Source: Symsagittifera roscoffensis
Lineage: Eukaryota; Xenacoelomorpha; Acoela; Convolutidae
Reading direction: 5' to 3'
NCBI RefSeq assembly: GCF_963678635.1
Contig: NC_087063.1
Span: forward strand, 24,310,701-24,374,700
DNA length: 64,000 nt
Shown here piece by piece: positions 49,330 to 59,005 of the stretch. How positions within the stretch are numbered: the stretch's first letter is position 1; the number at the start of each line of letters is the position of its first letter. Below the pieces are notes generated by a model. That model searched no databases and was not told the origin of the DNA. It saw only the letters and a list, made by a program, of their open reading frames with translations. A program made the position numbers and the translations under genes.

Positions 49330-50480
49330 CAGTCGAAGTTTTTGCAAATACAAGTTTTCCCCACAAAACACTTCTCTCTACTGATTCCTTAATTAGTAAC
49401 GGATTTCTTTTCCCAACTATGTGCAATGTGATTTGATAGTTCCCAGCGAGTTGAAATCCACATTACAAATTTTCTTCCAACTTTTAAAAACATTGACGTC
49501 GGTCGGATTGACATAGGAAATTACATGATAAACTATGCCGAAGAAATGATTTATTAAAAAATATTTAAGGATTGCTGATTTATAGCTTCGAGTTTGAAAT
49601 TGGCATAATCATAACTTCTATCTGGGACTTGGGCTTCAGTGTACAAAAATTTATCGGTTTGTTCAGTAAACTCTTGAGAACACTCTGGAGTTATCGTTGA
49701 GATAATGAAGATTCCGGGAAACAGTTCGTATGGTTTTCAAGTTATGCACACATCAAGGATCAAGACACACAAAAATCGAGTAAATTGGTGATGAAAAGAC
49801 CTACAAAGGAACAACTGCGAAATTACTCATGCGGTTATTTGCAGAGAAAAAGTTCAATACGAAAAACAACTGTTGAGCTCAACCATTGAAAACAGAAAAC
49901 AAAAATTGTTGGATTTTTTGTTCAAAATGCCAAACTCAGAAAGTTGGAATTATACTACGATTTTTTTTTCAAAATTATTGCTATTAAAACAAATTCGAGG
50001 AGCTAGAGATGAACAAGAACTCTTTGCATCTAGCCTAATCACTAAATAACCTAGGTGACTGTATTTAATCTGAAAAAAGTCAATGAAGACACTTTTGTCA
50101 AAATGACAGCAGAAATGACTTAATAGCTAATGCAGATATTTTTTTGCGCATTTATGCTGCACTTTCATAAAAAGCATGGTAAACGAGAACCCGAACTATT
50201 CAAAGAAGACTGCCGCTGTTCTGAATTGTTGTGTCTATACAGGAGAACGTTTTGCTGCTATGATAGTAAGATTAACGAAGTCAATATTAGTATCATAGGT
50301 CTCAACAAAAGATTACCAGAAGTTTCTGGGGATGGATCAATGTCTGAACACAGACGAATTCTTGACAAAGATACAATTTGGAAATCAACAAACCGAAGGT
50401 TCAAACCCTGAAAACACTTAGTCGGGACACAAAAACAAACTGAAAATGACCTCAATTACTTTTATTAAAAAAGGGCGTTT
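49330..50480 (+). pseudogene. Second, independent family B DNA polymerase remnant
   Basis: Covers only the C-terminal half of the same protein family as 16.9-24.1 kb, broken by several stops. FPHKTLLSTDSLIS lies near 49360. VPSELKSTLQIF appears after 49438. The motif B block GNSSYGFQVM lies at 49717-49745. A long continuous end, 50130-50411, reads EPELFKEDCRCSELLCLYRRTFCCYD, ISIIGLNKRLPEVSGDGS, YRR-like HRRILDKDT and NRRFKP. It keeps the NS-YG motif that both duplicated units have lost and differs from them throughout, so it is a separate insertion and not a third duplicate. Its N-terminal half was not found. Confidence 0.75.
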
Positions 50481-51736
50481 TGAATGTTGACAAGGAATCC
50501 TCATTTCAATTTGAAGAGTTTAACTTGCGTCTTACGCTTTAACAGAATAAAAAATATGGAACGTTAACTCTCTCAAGTTCCCAAATTCAAACAACTACTA
50601 TAATTTGTGAAAATTGATTGCATATGAAACTTCTTGTTAGTCCAAAAATTGATTGAAAATTAAAAAAACTACATCAAGCATATATATTCCGTATTTCTTA
50701 TTTCGAAATTACAAAGCAAATTTTTTCATACTATTAACACAATTGCGACAACTAATTCGACTTGAAAGTCGTTTAATATTCGAGCCTGATAAGTTGCCAC
50801 TAGTTCGAAGTATGAAATATTTTTTATAATCGAAACTAGAAATGCGGACTTAATCCGGCTGAAAAATCAGTTCAAACGTTGTTCTTCTTATTCGTTGATC
50901 GATGCTTGATACATCTTGAAGTAATTTACATGACAAATTTCAAGGTTTCGAAATTATATTTATATTTGTGTACAGTCGTCTTAAAGTTCCATCAAACGCG
51001 GTTGTGTTCCTGCAGTCGGTTTTTTGCCGGAAAACATTCACGCCATTCTTTCATATTCCAAATTTCTAATAGTTTTGATAACGCCGTAAGGTTTAACACC
51101 TAGACTGTGTGAACTTTCGTCGTGACTTATAATATCACACAGCGGAACGTCATTTAATAAATTCAAGTAATCGTCAGCTTTAAAACGAATGGTATCGTAC
51201 TAACTTGATGATGAGCCCAAAATATAACGAAAATGACTCCTGTACCAATTTGATGGAGCTTCCAGTGATTTTACAAAATTGGATTATAATGAAACATTTG
51301 CAAAAGCTCGTCTGACTTTCCTCTGCTGTTTTCCCAACATAATTTATAACCTCATTACACCTTAGTCAGTTTAATGGTTATATCATGCAATTTAAGTGTT
51401 CATCTGGAACCCCTATTTTGAAAACTAAACTAAACTTGTGCAGCAAAAACTCCACATATGACGAATTGAGATGAAATTTCAGGTATTGTAGTTTTGTATC
51501 ATTTCCATGACTGCATAATAGTTGAATAAGCACGAAAGACGAGGAAATTTAATTTGGAGGGAAATTTTTGTGGTATTGTGAAGATAATAAGGACAGAAAA
51601 ATACAAGTTTGTACCAACAAGGTTTAGGTAGAATTTTCTTGATTCAATTCTTTGATTTGAACATAGCGCCAATGGTGAGAAAAATACAAGCATTTATCAC
51701 TTTTGCATGAGTAACTTTTGGAAAACAAAAGAAATC
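50481..51736. other. Interval without a supported gene
   Basis: AT-rich sequence. The open frames at 50879-51103 and 51499-51693 have no recognisable motif, signal peptide or splice context. Confidence 0.4.
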
Positions 51737-52186
51737 TGCTCTTTTTTCTCAACCACCTTCCTCCGCACCTCAAACCAGCATCAACTTTATGGTGTAACGA
51801 GTCGTTTTACAAGGTTAAATATGCTGACCAAATGTGTTTGTCCTTGCCTAATTAGTCCGTATGTCAATTTTCATGATAATCGGAAAAAAGGCTCTTTTCC
51901 CTCCCAACCCCCCCCCCCCCCCCGCCACCACCTCTCACGAGCTTCCTTTTTTTAGTGTAACGAGTGGTTTTACGAGGTTGAGTATGAATACCAAATATGT
52001 TTATCGTGACCTTATTAGTATGTATGTAAATATGTCTGTTCATAACAATCCGACAAAGTGGTCAACAAATTTACATGTAAAAATTAGCAGGTGGGGGGGG
52101 GGGGGGGGGGGAGGAAAAAGAGCCGGAAAATGATAACAAAAATTTTACTTGAAAAAATTCGCCGGTGGGGGAAAAGGAAAAAGAGC
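51737..52186. mobile_element. Nested or tandem hAT-like MITEs with long G/C runs
   Basis: Two family cores follow each other: 'ttatggtgtaacgagtcgtt' near 51788 and 'tagtgtaacgagtggtttta' near 51954, with 'gctcttttttctc' at the left, 'ggctcttttccctccc' plus a C-run near 51894-51923, and a G-run plus 'ggaaaaagagccgg' at 52092-52130. Another end, 'gaaaaggaaaaagagccg', follows at 52170-52187. At least two copies are involved, one probably inserted in the other. The frames at 51707-51955 and 51861-52133 are repeat artefacts. Confidence 0.65.
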
Positions 52187-52345
52187 CGAGCCGACAAATG
52201 AACTGAACTGCTAAGTTCTGGAATTTGAAAAGTTTGCGGCATTAATTAAAACGTGGGAAATAATCTGCGCGGTTTTTTTTTTAATTTATTTTGATCAAAC
52301 ATATTTCATTTTTCGCAATAGATAAAAAAAGTTGAAGAATTTCAG

Positions 52346-52578
52346 AGGTTTGTTTTCTTTTCTGATTTTTTTGCCGCAAATAATAGAACCTCAAGAAAAA
52401 CATTCCAAAAATATTGGCCCCGAAAGTCGATCTGCGATAGTCAATGGTTATGATTCTCCCGACCGCCCCTTCTACGTGCGTGTTGAAATAACCTCGACCG
52501 AAGAAACTGGGTTTTGTGGGGGCAGTGTCATAACGCCTTCAAGAGTTCTAACTGCTGCCCATTGCTTCGTTCATGACG
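52346..52578 (+). CDS. Trypsin-like protease, exon with activation site and catalytic His
   Basis: The frame contains SRSAIVNGYDSPDRPFYVRV (activation cleavage before IVNG, where IVGG is commoner), then CGGSVITPSRVLTAAHCFVHDG. TAAHC holds the catalytic His. It ends at a good donor (g|gtatgt, GT at 52579-52580) in phase 1. The 5' limit is uncertain: two acceptor-like sites (AG at 52344-52345 and 52385-52386) exist and there is no ATG, so an upstream signal-peptide exon is expected. A hydrophobic FSFLIFLPQI stretch precedes IVNG. No exon with the Asp or Ser block follows to the right; MITEs and the LTR element lie there. It is therefore the 5' part of a second protease copy, not of the gene at 42.9-44.0 kb, unless the locus is rearranged. 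Confidence 0.75.
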
Positions 52579-52936
52579 GTATGTATTACTATAATTTTTG
52601 ATCCTACAACCCAAACTTAAATTTTTGTCACACTTTGCACCATGTGGCGTCTTAACTTAGTAACTTATTCGCTCATGGGATCTGTTCCAGATCCCCCTTT
52701 CAAAACACCGAGTTTTATGTTTGTTTTACGTGTTATTACGGCTAAATGCGTGATGTTAAGCTGTAAAGTATGAAGAACAAATCTGTTCAGAATTGTCGAC
52801 TTGTTCAACACGCGATATTTCATTGCATATGAAAATGTTAAATAAGTTTTCAAAGTTGAATTTGAAAGGGGGAAATGGAAAAGAGCCCGCTCGTGAAAAT
52901 ATAAAATTAGGCCGTGGTTAATGAGTTAGGTTCGAG

Positions 52937-53137
52937 GGCTCTTTTTCCTTTCCCCCCACCTGCAATTTTTTTTACTAAAAAGGTTCTGTTAACAATGTTC
53001 GATCGTTATGAAAATTGACATGCGGACTGATTAGGCTGTGACAAACATATTTGGTCTCCATAATTAACCTTGTAAAACCACTCGTTACACCATAAAATTG
53101 ATAGTTATGTGAGGTGGGGAGGAAAGGAAAAAGAGCC
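52937..53137. mobile_element. Complete hAT-like MITE with perfect 8-bp target duplication
   Basis: 201 bp, beginning 'ggctctttttcctttccccc' and ending 'ggaaaggaaaaagagcc', perfect at the outermost 12 bases. It is flanked by identical octamers 'ggttcgag' at 52929-52936 and 53138-53145. Eight-base target duplications and short inverted ends are the signature of hAT transposons. The interior carries the family core 'ccttgtaaaaccactcgtta'. It is the best-preserved member and defines the family. The right flank passes straight into the LTR at 53146. Confidence 0.85.
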
Positions 53138-53145
53138 GGTTCGAG

Positions 53146-54640
53146 GTGTAACTCATAGAGTAATTTCGGATAGGGTACACCGTCTGCTCGTCACGCTATC
53201 TTATTTTCGGCCGGATAGATTCGTGCATTTTCTTAGTCTAATACCGATCCTAATCTTACTCTTATATCTACTAGTCTCAGGGTGTTTAACTAGTCTATGC
53301 TAGGCTCAATAGATCTAGAGTATACTGGCTTATTGCGATTGCTAAATTTCTCTGGGAGAGGTAACTAATTTCTAAGTTAAATTTAAATCTCTCTGGTGCT
53401 GAAATTACAAGTAATTTCAGCACTTACAAATAAGTGGATTGTTAGTTAGATGGATCGTGATTGGTTAATATTAAATATTTTATAGAGATAAAATATCCAA
53501 TGTATAACCAAAGAATAAATATAGTTTATATCTGGTTCCACCCATCCCCGGTTTACAGAGTTTTGAATCTTAGATCTTCTATCTGTAATGAAGGATGGAT
53601 GTTGGTCGTTGTTGTTGGACGAGCATCATTTCCTGTTTTGTTCTTGGAGAAGAAAGCTCCAGGAAGCTGGATTCATCGATAGGAAGTTGTTAGTTATCGT
53701 TTGACAAAGACTTTGACTATCAAAGAAATCAATCTGATTTCAAGATGTTTTTTTATGATCGTCTGTTCTTGATTGGTTGTTTAGAACTGTGTTTCGATCT
53801 GGTTTGGGAATGGCGTGAAGATCGTGTTTGGAGGGGATGCCTTGTAACTCGGATCTGTGCGTATACTTGAACATCGAGGTGGTCATTGGTCTAGTTCAAT
53901 GAAGTCCTTTTCTGCGAAGTCAAGTCGTACTCTAAATCTTTTGAGTTGTGATTGTGGGCGGCATATCGGTTGTGTTTAGCCATTTTTTGTTTGAGTGTGA
54001 TGGGGTCGTCTAGTCTTTGGATGCTCGTTCTTTTGGTTGTTCGTGATCTATGTACTGCATTTTATAAAATGTTGTTAGTTCTTATTTTTTAGTTATGGTT
54101 TTGATTAATTGTTTTCGCAAAATCGTTTTAGTTTTAGTTCAGTTATTTTTAAGTGTTACTCACACTTGAGTACCTCTTGTCAAAAATAGTCACAAGAGGT
54201 CACAAAGCGTGGATGTAGCACGGTGGGTTAGGCCGGCTATAGAGCATGCTCAGGACGTCCTCTCTGGTGGGTTAGGCCAGGAAGGGGAGTATGACTCCGT
54301 GCCGGTTTTTATTAGGGGTCCTGTTTTGTGTTAAATTTTTTGTTATTTTACTTGTTTGTTTTCCTTTTGTTTCGGTGGTTGTGACCTTTTCTCAAAAATC
54401 AAATTGTTTTTGGTTTGGGTTTGTCTTGCGACTTTTTGGTGTTTTATTGTTTCTTTTTTAGACTAAGTAATAGTCTTCAAAAGAATAAATTATCCAGTTT
54501 TAAGCTGGTTTAATCCTGTTTGGGTACCGTGGGTTTTCTTTTCTTAGCCATACTGTTAGTTTATGGTTTATGGTGCTTAGTAAGCTGCGTTGGCTTCTTT
54601 GGTTATTATATAATTCCATTCAAACCGTGTTAAAGGAAAA
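53146..54640 (-). repeat. 3' LTR of the minus-strand Ty3/gypsy-type element
   Basis: In reverse complement it follows the LTR at 39.3-41.0 kb through all shared blocks, from 'aacgcagcttactaa' (about 54570-54590) to 'gaaattactctatgagttac' (about 53150-53170). It lies at the correct end of the minus-strand element, after the third ORF. The partner LTR is outside the window. It has one copy of the unit that is triplicated at 40.5-40.8 kb. The frame at 53461-53682 is inside the LTR and has no motif. From 54641 to 55125 lies untranslated element sequence. Confidence 0.75.
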
Positions 54641-55125
54641 GTGGAAACTTGTTATTGCTTGTTTGAGTTGTTGTTAGTGCAAACTTAAAACTTGATTTCA
54701 TTATTTTAAACAATTCTTCGTGGGCGAACCGTGCGATTGTGGATAGAATTTCTGTGCGTTTGAACAGAAGTTATAGAAAAAGTTAGTACTGCATTTCATT
54801 ATATGAATTTACTGCCTTTAAGACTAAATTTTACTGCTTTTGGGATTGAAAAGTATAAATTGATTTTTATCGTATTTAAATTTATTACATTTGGGGAATA
54901 ATTTAGAAATGAATTTACTACTTTGAATTATTTTTTACAGCATCATTTAGTGCTGTTGGTTTAATAGAGTTTAATATGGAAAACAGAGTTTATATTTTTA
55001 TTTGTCTTTTCTTGTTTTGAAGGTGATCGTGATGTGAAGACTAAAGAAAATGCAAATTATTGAATAAAATGGTTAGTTTGGTTTTGAATTAGCTAGTTTG
55101 AAAATTATTAAATTCATAAATACCT

Positions 55126-57039
55126 TTAGTCATCTGGGAAAAAGCCGTGTGGAAAAATGTCGTGAATGGCGTCTGAGGTAGTTAGTAGTTTTGCTAGTAT
55201 GCGTATTATGTTTTTAGTTTGCAACAGTGGCCAAAGCAATTGCAGTGCTTTGATGGTTTTTAGTTCATGAGGTGTGTTCTGGATTAGATTATAAATTTTA
55301 TGGTTATGTTTAGTATTATGAATGAATTCTAAAAGGGGTTCTTCTATAGGTTGAATATATTCATGCGGAATGATCAGGGGTCGGGAGTTTTCGTCGTTGA
55401 AGGTCTTCGTGAGGGGACAAAATATACACATTTGAGTGATGGGATCATAATTTCGGAGGATGCCTTGAAAGTTAGTATTTTTATTGCAATACGTGAAGTT
55501 TAGAAAAAATGGTGAGCTGTATTTGGAATTAATGATTTGAAATCTGTGGTGGGGTTGACGTGATGGTGTGTGTAAATGAAAATGGTTTACACTAATGATG
55601 AAGGTTAGTGAAAATATTTGAAATTTTTCATGAAATGATTCATATGCTTGGATGTCTGATAGTGCTTCTGAAATAATGTGAACATGCTTTTTATCAAGTA
55701 TGTTAAGTGTGAATATGTATGATGATTTAATAAAAAACTTTTCTGTGATTTGTGGGTTAGCGAATTTATTGTCGTCAAGAAATTGGTCTTGATTAGATCT
55801 GATGATGTTTTGATCGCAATATTCAATTGAGTAGTCGTTAGCGCGGGGTGCAGTGAATGTTTTTAGTAATTTTTTATATCCTACGTATATAAATTGTCGG
55901 GGAGTGACAGTTGTGGTTAATCTGAATAATTAGTCCTTATTTCTTTCAATATCGATAGTGGTGTTATAGAGTGGTAGCGTAAGGGGGTTAGTGAAATTAT
56001 AATAAACTGTCCATTGAAGTGTGGGTATTAATACAAGTTCATCTACAAAGTGACGTGGTTCAGGGTTAGGGTCGGATTGATTTAGTGTATATTGGGGAAA
56101 TAAAGGTAGGGTTATTTGGAGAAAATTTGTAGTATTGGTGTGGTCTGGATGGTTGATATGATCTCGGGCGGTTCCGAGTTTGGATGAAAATGGATGATTT
56201 GGGAATTTTCGTTTGAAAGTTCTATAAGCACGGTATATAAATTGTCGGGGAGTGAAGGTTGTGGTTAATCTGAATAATTAGTCCTTATTTCTTTCAATAT
56301 CGATAGTGGTGTTATAGAGTGGTAGCGTAAGGGGGTTAGTGAAATTATAATAAACTGTCCATTGAAGTGTGGGTATTAATACATGTTCATCTACAAAGTG
56401 ACGTGGTTCAGGGTTAGGGTCGGATTGATTTAGTGTATATTGGGGAAATAAAGGTAGGGTTATTTGGAGAAAATTTGTAGTATTGGTGTGGTCTGGATGG
56501 TTGATATGATCTCGGGCGGTTCCGAGTTTGGATGAAAATGGATGATTTGGGAATTTTCGTTTGAAAGTTCTATAAGCACGGTTAGTACTATTGGATGATT
56601 CTGTTGAAGTGGATGAATGAGCTAAGGATGGAGTATAATCTGAAATTGGTGTAGGTGTTGGTGGATTTGATGATGTTATTGTTGATGATAGTTGGTTAAT
56701 AGTTAGGGTGTGGGGAGATAGCAATTGTTGTTGGAGTGTTATAAAATTATCTAGTTCTTCGGAAATTTGGATATTATCTGGGGAGTTGTTTGTGGAGCGG
56801 TCATTATTAAACGGGGAGTACGTTGGGGTTACTTGAGAAGGAGTGTAGGGGGATGTATGTTGGCTATGGGATTGTATAGGTTGGAAAAGGGGTTTTGAGA
56901 AGGTTGTTGAGCTGGTCGGGGTATGTGTAGAAGGAGATGGTTCTGAATTGGCGAATTCGTCGGGGGTTCCACTATCAGAATTATTGAATTGTGAAATTGA
57001 TGTATAAATTGTGATGTCTGAGTTAGTATCAGAATTCAT
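55126..57039 (-). pseudogene. Third ORF between env and LTR, unknown function
   Basis: A 253-codon frame from ATG at 57039 has a Ser/Thr/Pro/Asn-rich first half (NSDTNSDITIYTSIS, PSPSTHTPTSSTTFS) and a more ordered second half (FKRKFPNHPFSSKLG, FPQYTLNQSDPNPEPRHFVDE, LQWTVYYNF). It ends at 56278, but the coding character continues through broken frames (55605-55826, then 55126-55431) to a TGA-side end near 55126 with HEYIQPIEEPLLEFIHNTKH and ALQLLWPLLQTKNII. A 348-bp tandem duplication splits the gene; without it the second half would read on. The intact ancestor was roughly 500-550 residues. No Gag, protease, Env or known accessory motif is seen. A decayed homologue sits in the same place in copy A (37380-38810), so it is a regular gene of this element. 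Confidence 0.6.
55885..56581. repeat. 348-bp near-identical tandem duplication in the third ORF
   Basis: Positions 55885-56233 and 56233-56581 are almost identical ('gtccttatttctttcaatat' at 55933 and 56281). The few differences include 'acaagttc' against 'acatgttc', and 'agtgacagttg' against 'agtgaaggttg'. The unit is 116 codons, but it carries a stop in the coding sense. Confidence 0.9.
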
Positions 57040-57300
57040 GCCTGATGATGTGTTAGCTTGTAGTGAATCAGGTGGCGGAAAAGCAAAAAGTGGGATAATA
57101 GGGTGTGGATTTTGGAGGTTGGCAGGGTGGGAGTTTGATCGCTGGAGTGATCCAATTTTTCTGCTCGTCGTTGGCTAAAAAAATGATTATTTTGATATTG
57201 AAAAGTGGTGGTATGGGGCTGTTCAATGATTTGTTCTTGTGTGTCGTCAATTGGCGGGTGTTGTGTCACTATATGTTGGATGGGGCTTTGTTTGTGGTTG
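57040..57300 (-). CDS. Short polar frame between env and third ORF
   Basis: The minus-strand frame 57036-57269 (QHPPIDDTQEQIIEQPHTTT, SQRRAEKLDHSSDQTPTL) sits between the env tail and the third ORF and has the same Thr/Pro/Gln-rich composition. It overlaps the ATG of the third ORF by a few bases. It may be the cytoplasmic tail of env or an upstream part of the third ORF in another frame. No family recognised. Confidence 0.35.
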
Positions 57301-57329
57301 GGTCTTAAGTTTGGGGGGTTCGTGATTGC

Positions 57330-58470
57330 TAAATTTCAAAAATTTTGTGAGACTAAAGACAATGGATGATTATTTGGCAAATGAGGTGCCGTAGGTAATG
57401 CATTTGTATTATTATTTGAGTCATCGCATGCGATTTGAATTGTTGATAGTTTTGTATTGTATTCTTTTATTTGTGCGTCTAGGAGGATTTTTTTTATTGA
57501 TGATGAAAATATTCCGAAAAATCCTGCAAATAGGGTGCGTGCTACGCTGGCTTGTCGGTTCACTTGTGTATGTAGTGCGCAAGAAATCCAATAAAATTAA
57601 ACATTGCGTATAAGATAGTCAATCTTTCTAAGATGTAATATGGCCATACTAGAAAGGCTAAAACTTCGTTTTTCAAATTTACAAAACTAAAGAAAACGAT
57701 TGGTGATATATCTTGTGGTCGATATTTTTCACCGTTTAAATATATGTAATCTTTGATGTCTTTAAATTATCCGCTGTAATCTTGTGCGTAAATATCTGAA
57801 AATCCTGCTGTTTCTGCAAATTTTCTTAAACTTTGGTCTATTGATTGATGTTGTATAGTGTCTATTTGTGTTAGTAGTTCTTGAAATTGTTGTGTTCTAA
57901 TGTGATGATGTATATCGGATTTAGAATATATACCTATCGATTGTAAATCAATATTTGGATTGCGGGCTATAGCTCGAATGCTTTCAGGTGAAAACTTTTT
58001 TAATCGTGGCATTAATGTCGGGTATGGTGTTAGTAGATAGTATTTATCTTCGTCGGGATTTAATTGTACAACGTTGTGGCTATTTTTTGATCAACAAGGT
58101 ACTGCTGTGTCCCAAAAATATGTTCGTCTTGAGAGTGTATCAACAAAATATACTTTATTTTTGTAGAAAATGGGGATTCTTTTGTAACATCTTTTATCTT
58201 CAAAAACGTATAAGGGTGATACTTTTTTGTACAAGTGTAATACCATAAAATATTTCCTTCATAATCAATAAAATTTAATCTATTTCCGGATAACAAATTT
58301 CCTGCCTATGGTATTTTGAGGACTGCTAGTGTTAGTGACTGTAGAATTTGTGTTCTTTCAAGTTCACATAAATGGTGTAGTGTTTCTAATTCTGAGAGTG
58401 ACATTTCTTAAAAAATTCTGCTTATTGTGTAATCTAGTTTCATGTCTAAACGGATATCATCATAGTTTTT
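57330..58470 (-). pseudogene. Envelope-like glycoprotein, C-terminal part
   Basis: Frames on the minus strand, with few breaks, read: EMSLSELETLHHLCELERTQ (about 58400-58350), LLSGNRLNFIDYEGNILWYY-TC (58296-58230), a block with two further Cys-poor segments, MPRLKKFSPESIRAIARNPN and IDLQSIGIYSKS (58012-57900), ETAGFSDIYAQDYSG. After a stop at 57767, a hydrophobic segment NEVLAFLVWPYYILERLTIL (about 57700-57640) follows, and then a basic and Ser/Asn-rich tail (57563-57336). Extracellular, membrane and tail parts are thus in the order of a type I viral envelope protein. It starts within the last codons of pol, in another frame, as env genes often do. The N-terminal half is not upstream of it but beyond pol (62.3-64 kb). 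Confidence 0.6.
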
Positions 58471-58997
58471 CCGTGGTTGCCTTCTAAGACGTGATGATTC
58501 TCTATGTGCGGATTTTTGTTGTTGATCCTGTGATAAAAAAATTTTCTGTTAGTTTTTCTTTCTTTTTGAGGTATTTTTGGTTCTGGTGTGTTTGATCTTT
58601 GAGGGTCTACATTTTGCTGTTGAATTGTTTTGGTATTTATTGTGCTATTAACGTTTTGATTTTGTTCTATTTGTGGGTTATTTTGAACGATGTGTAAACC
58701 TGTGAAAGAATATAATTGAGTTAACTCGCGAAGAGCGTATTCCTTGGGATAATAAGGTAAAAGGTTGTTACGATGTTGTATGACTTCTTTTTTGCTGGAG
58801 TCAGTAAATTTGTATGTTACTTCAGCAGGTTTATCAATTATTTGGTATGGTCCTTTTTGAAGTGGTTGTAATTTTTTGGATATTCGTTTTTGTGTAGTAA
58901 TATTAGGTATTAAAACAAATGTTCCAATTCTTAAGTCTGTGGCTGGCATGAAGCGTGAATTAATTTGGTTATTTATTTTTTTTTGCCTTTGTAACAA
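58446..58997 (-). CDS. Ty3/gypsy-type pol: integrase C-terminal (GPY/F-like) module
   Basis: A 183-codon open frame. MPATDLRIGTFVLIPN and KLQPLQKGPYQIIDKPAEVT form the SH3-like GPY/F module that follows the integrase core in gypsy elements. HRNNLLPYYPKEYALRELTQ follows, then a Gln/Asn-rich and basic tail. It is separated from the integrase core by one stop and shift near 59000. In the element this module would help the integrase to bind DNA or chromatin. The end overlaps the start of the env C-terminal frame in another reading frame. Confidence 0.8.
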   Translation of the reverse strand: MLQRQKKINNQINSRFMPATDLRIGTFVLIPNITTQKRISKKLQPLQKGPYQIIDKPAEVTYKFTDSSKKEVIQHRNNLLPYYPKEYALRELTQLYSFTGLHIVQNNPQIEQNQNVNSTINTKTIQQQNVDPQRSNTPEPKIPQKERKTNRKFFYHRINNKNPHIENHHVLEGNHGKTMMISV

Positions 58998-59005
58998 CTT
59001 TTTTG

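Noticed and set aside
49124..49426. Minus-strand frame of 100 codons
   Set aside because: Antisense to the second polymerase B remnant; the plus-strand reading gives the conserved family blocks.
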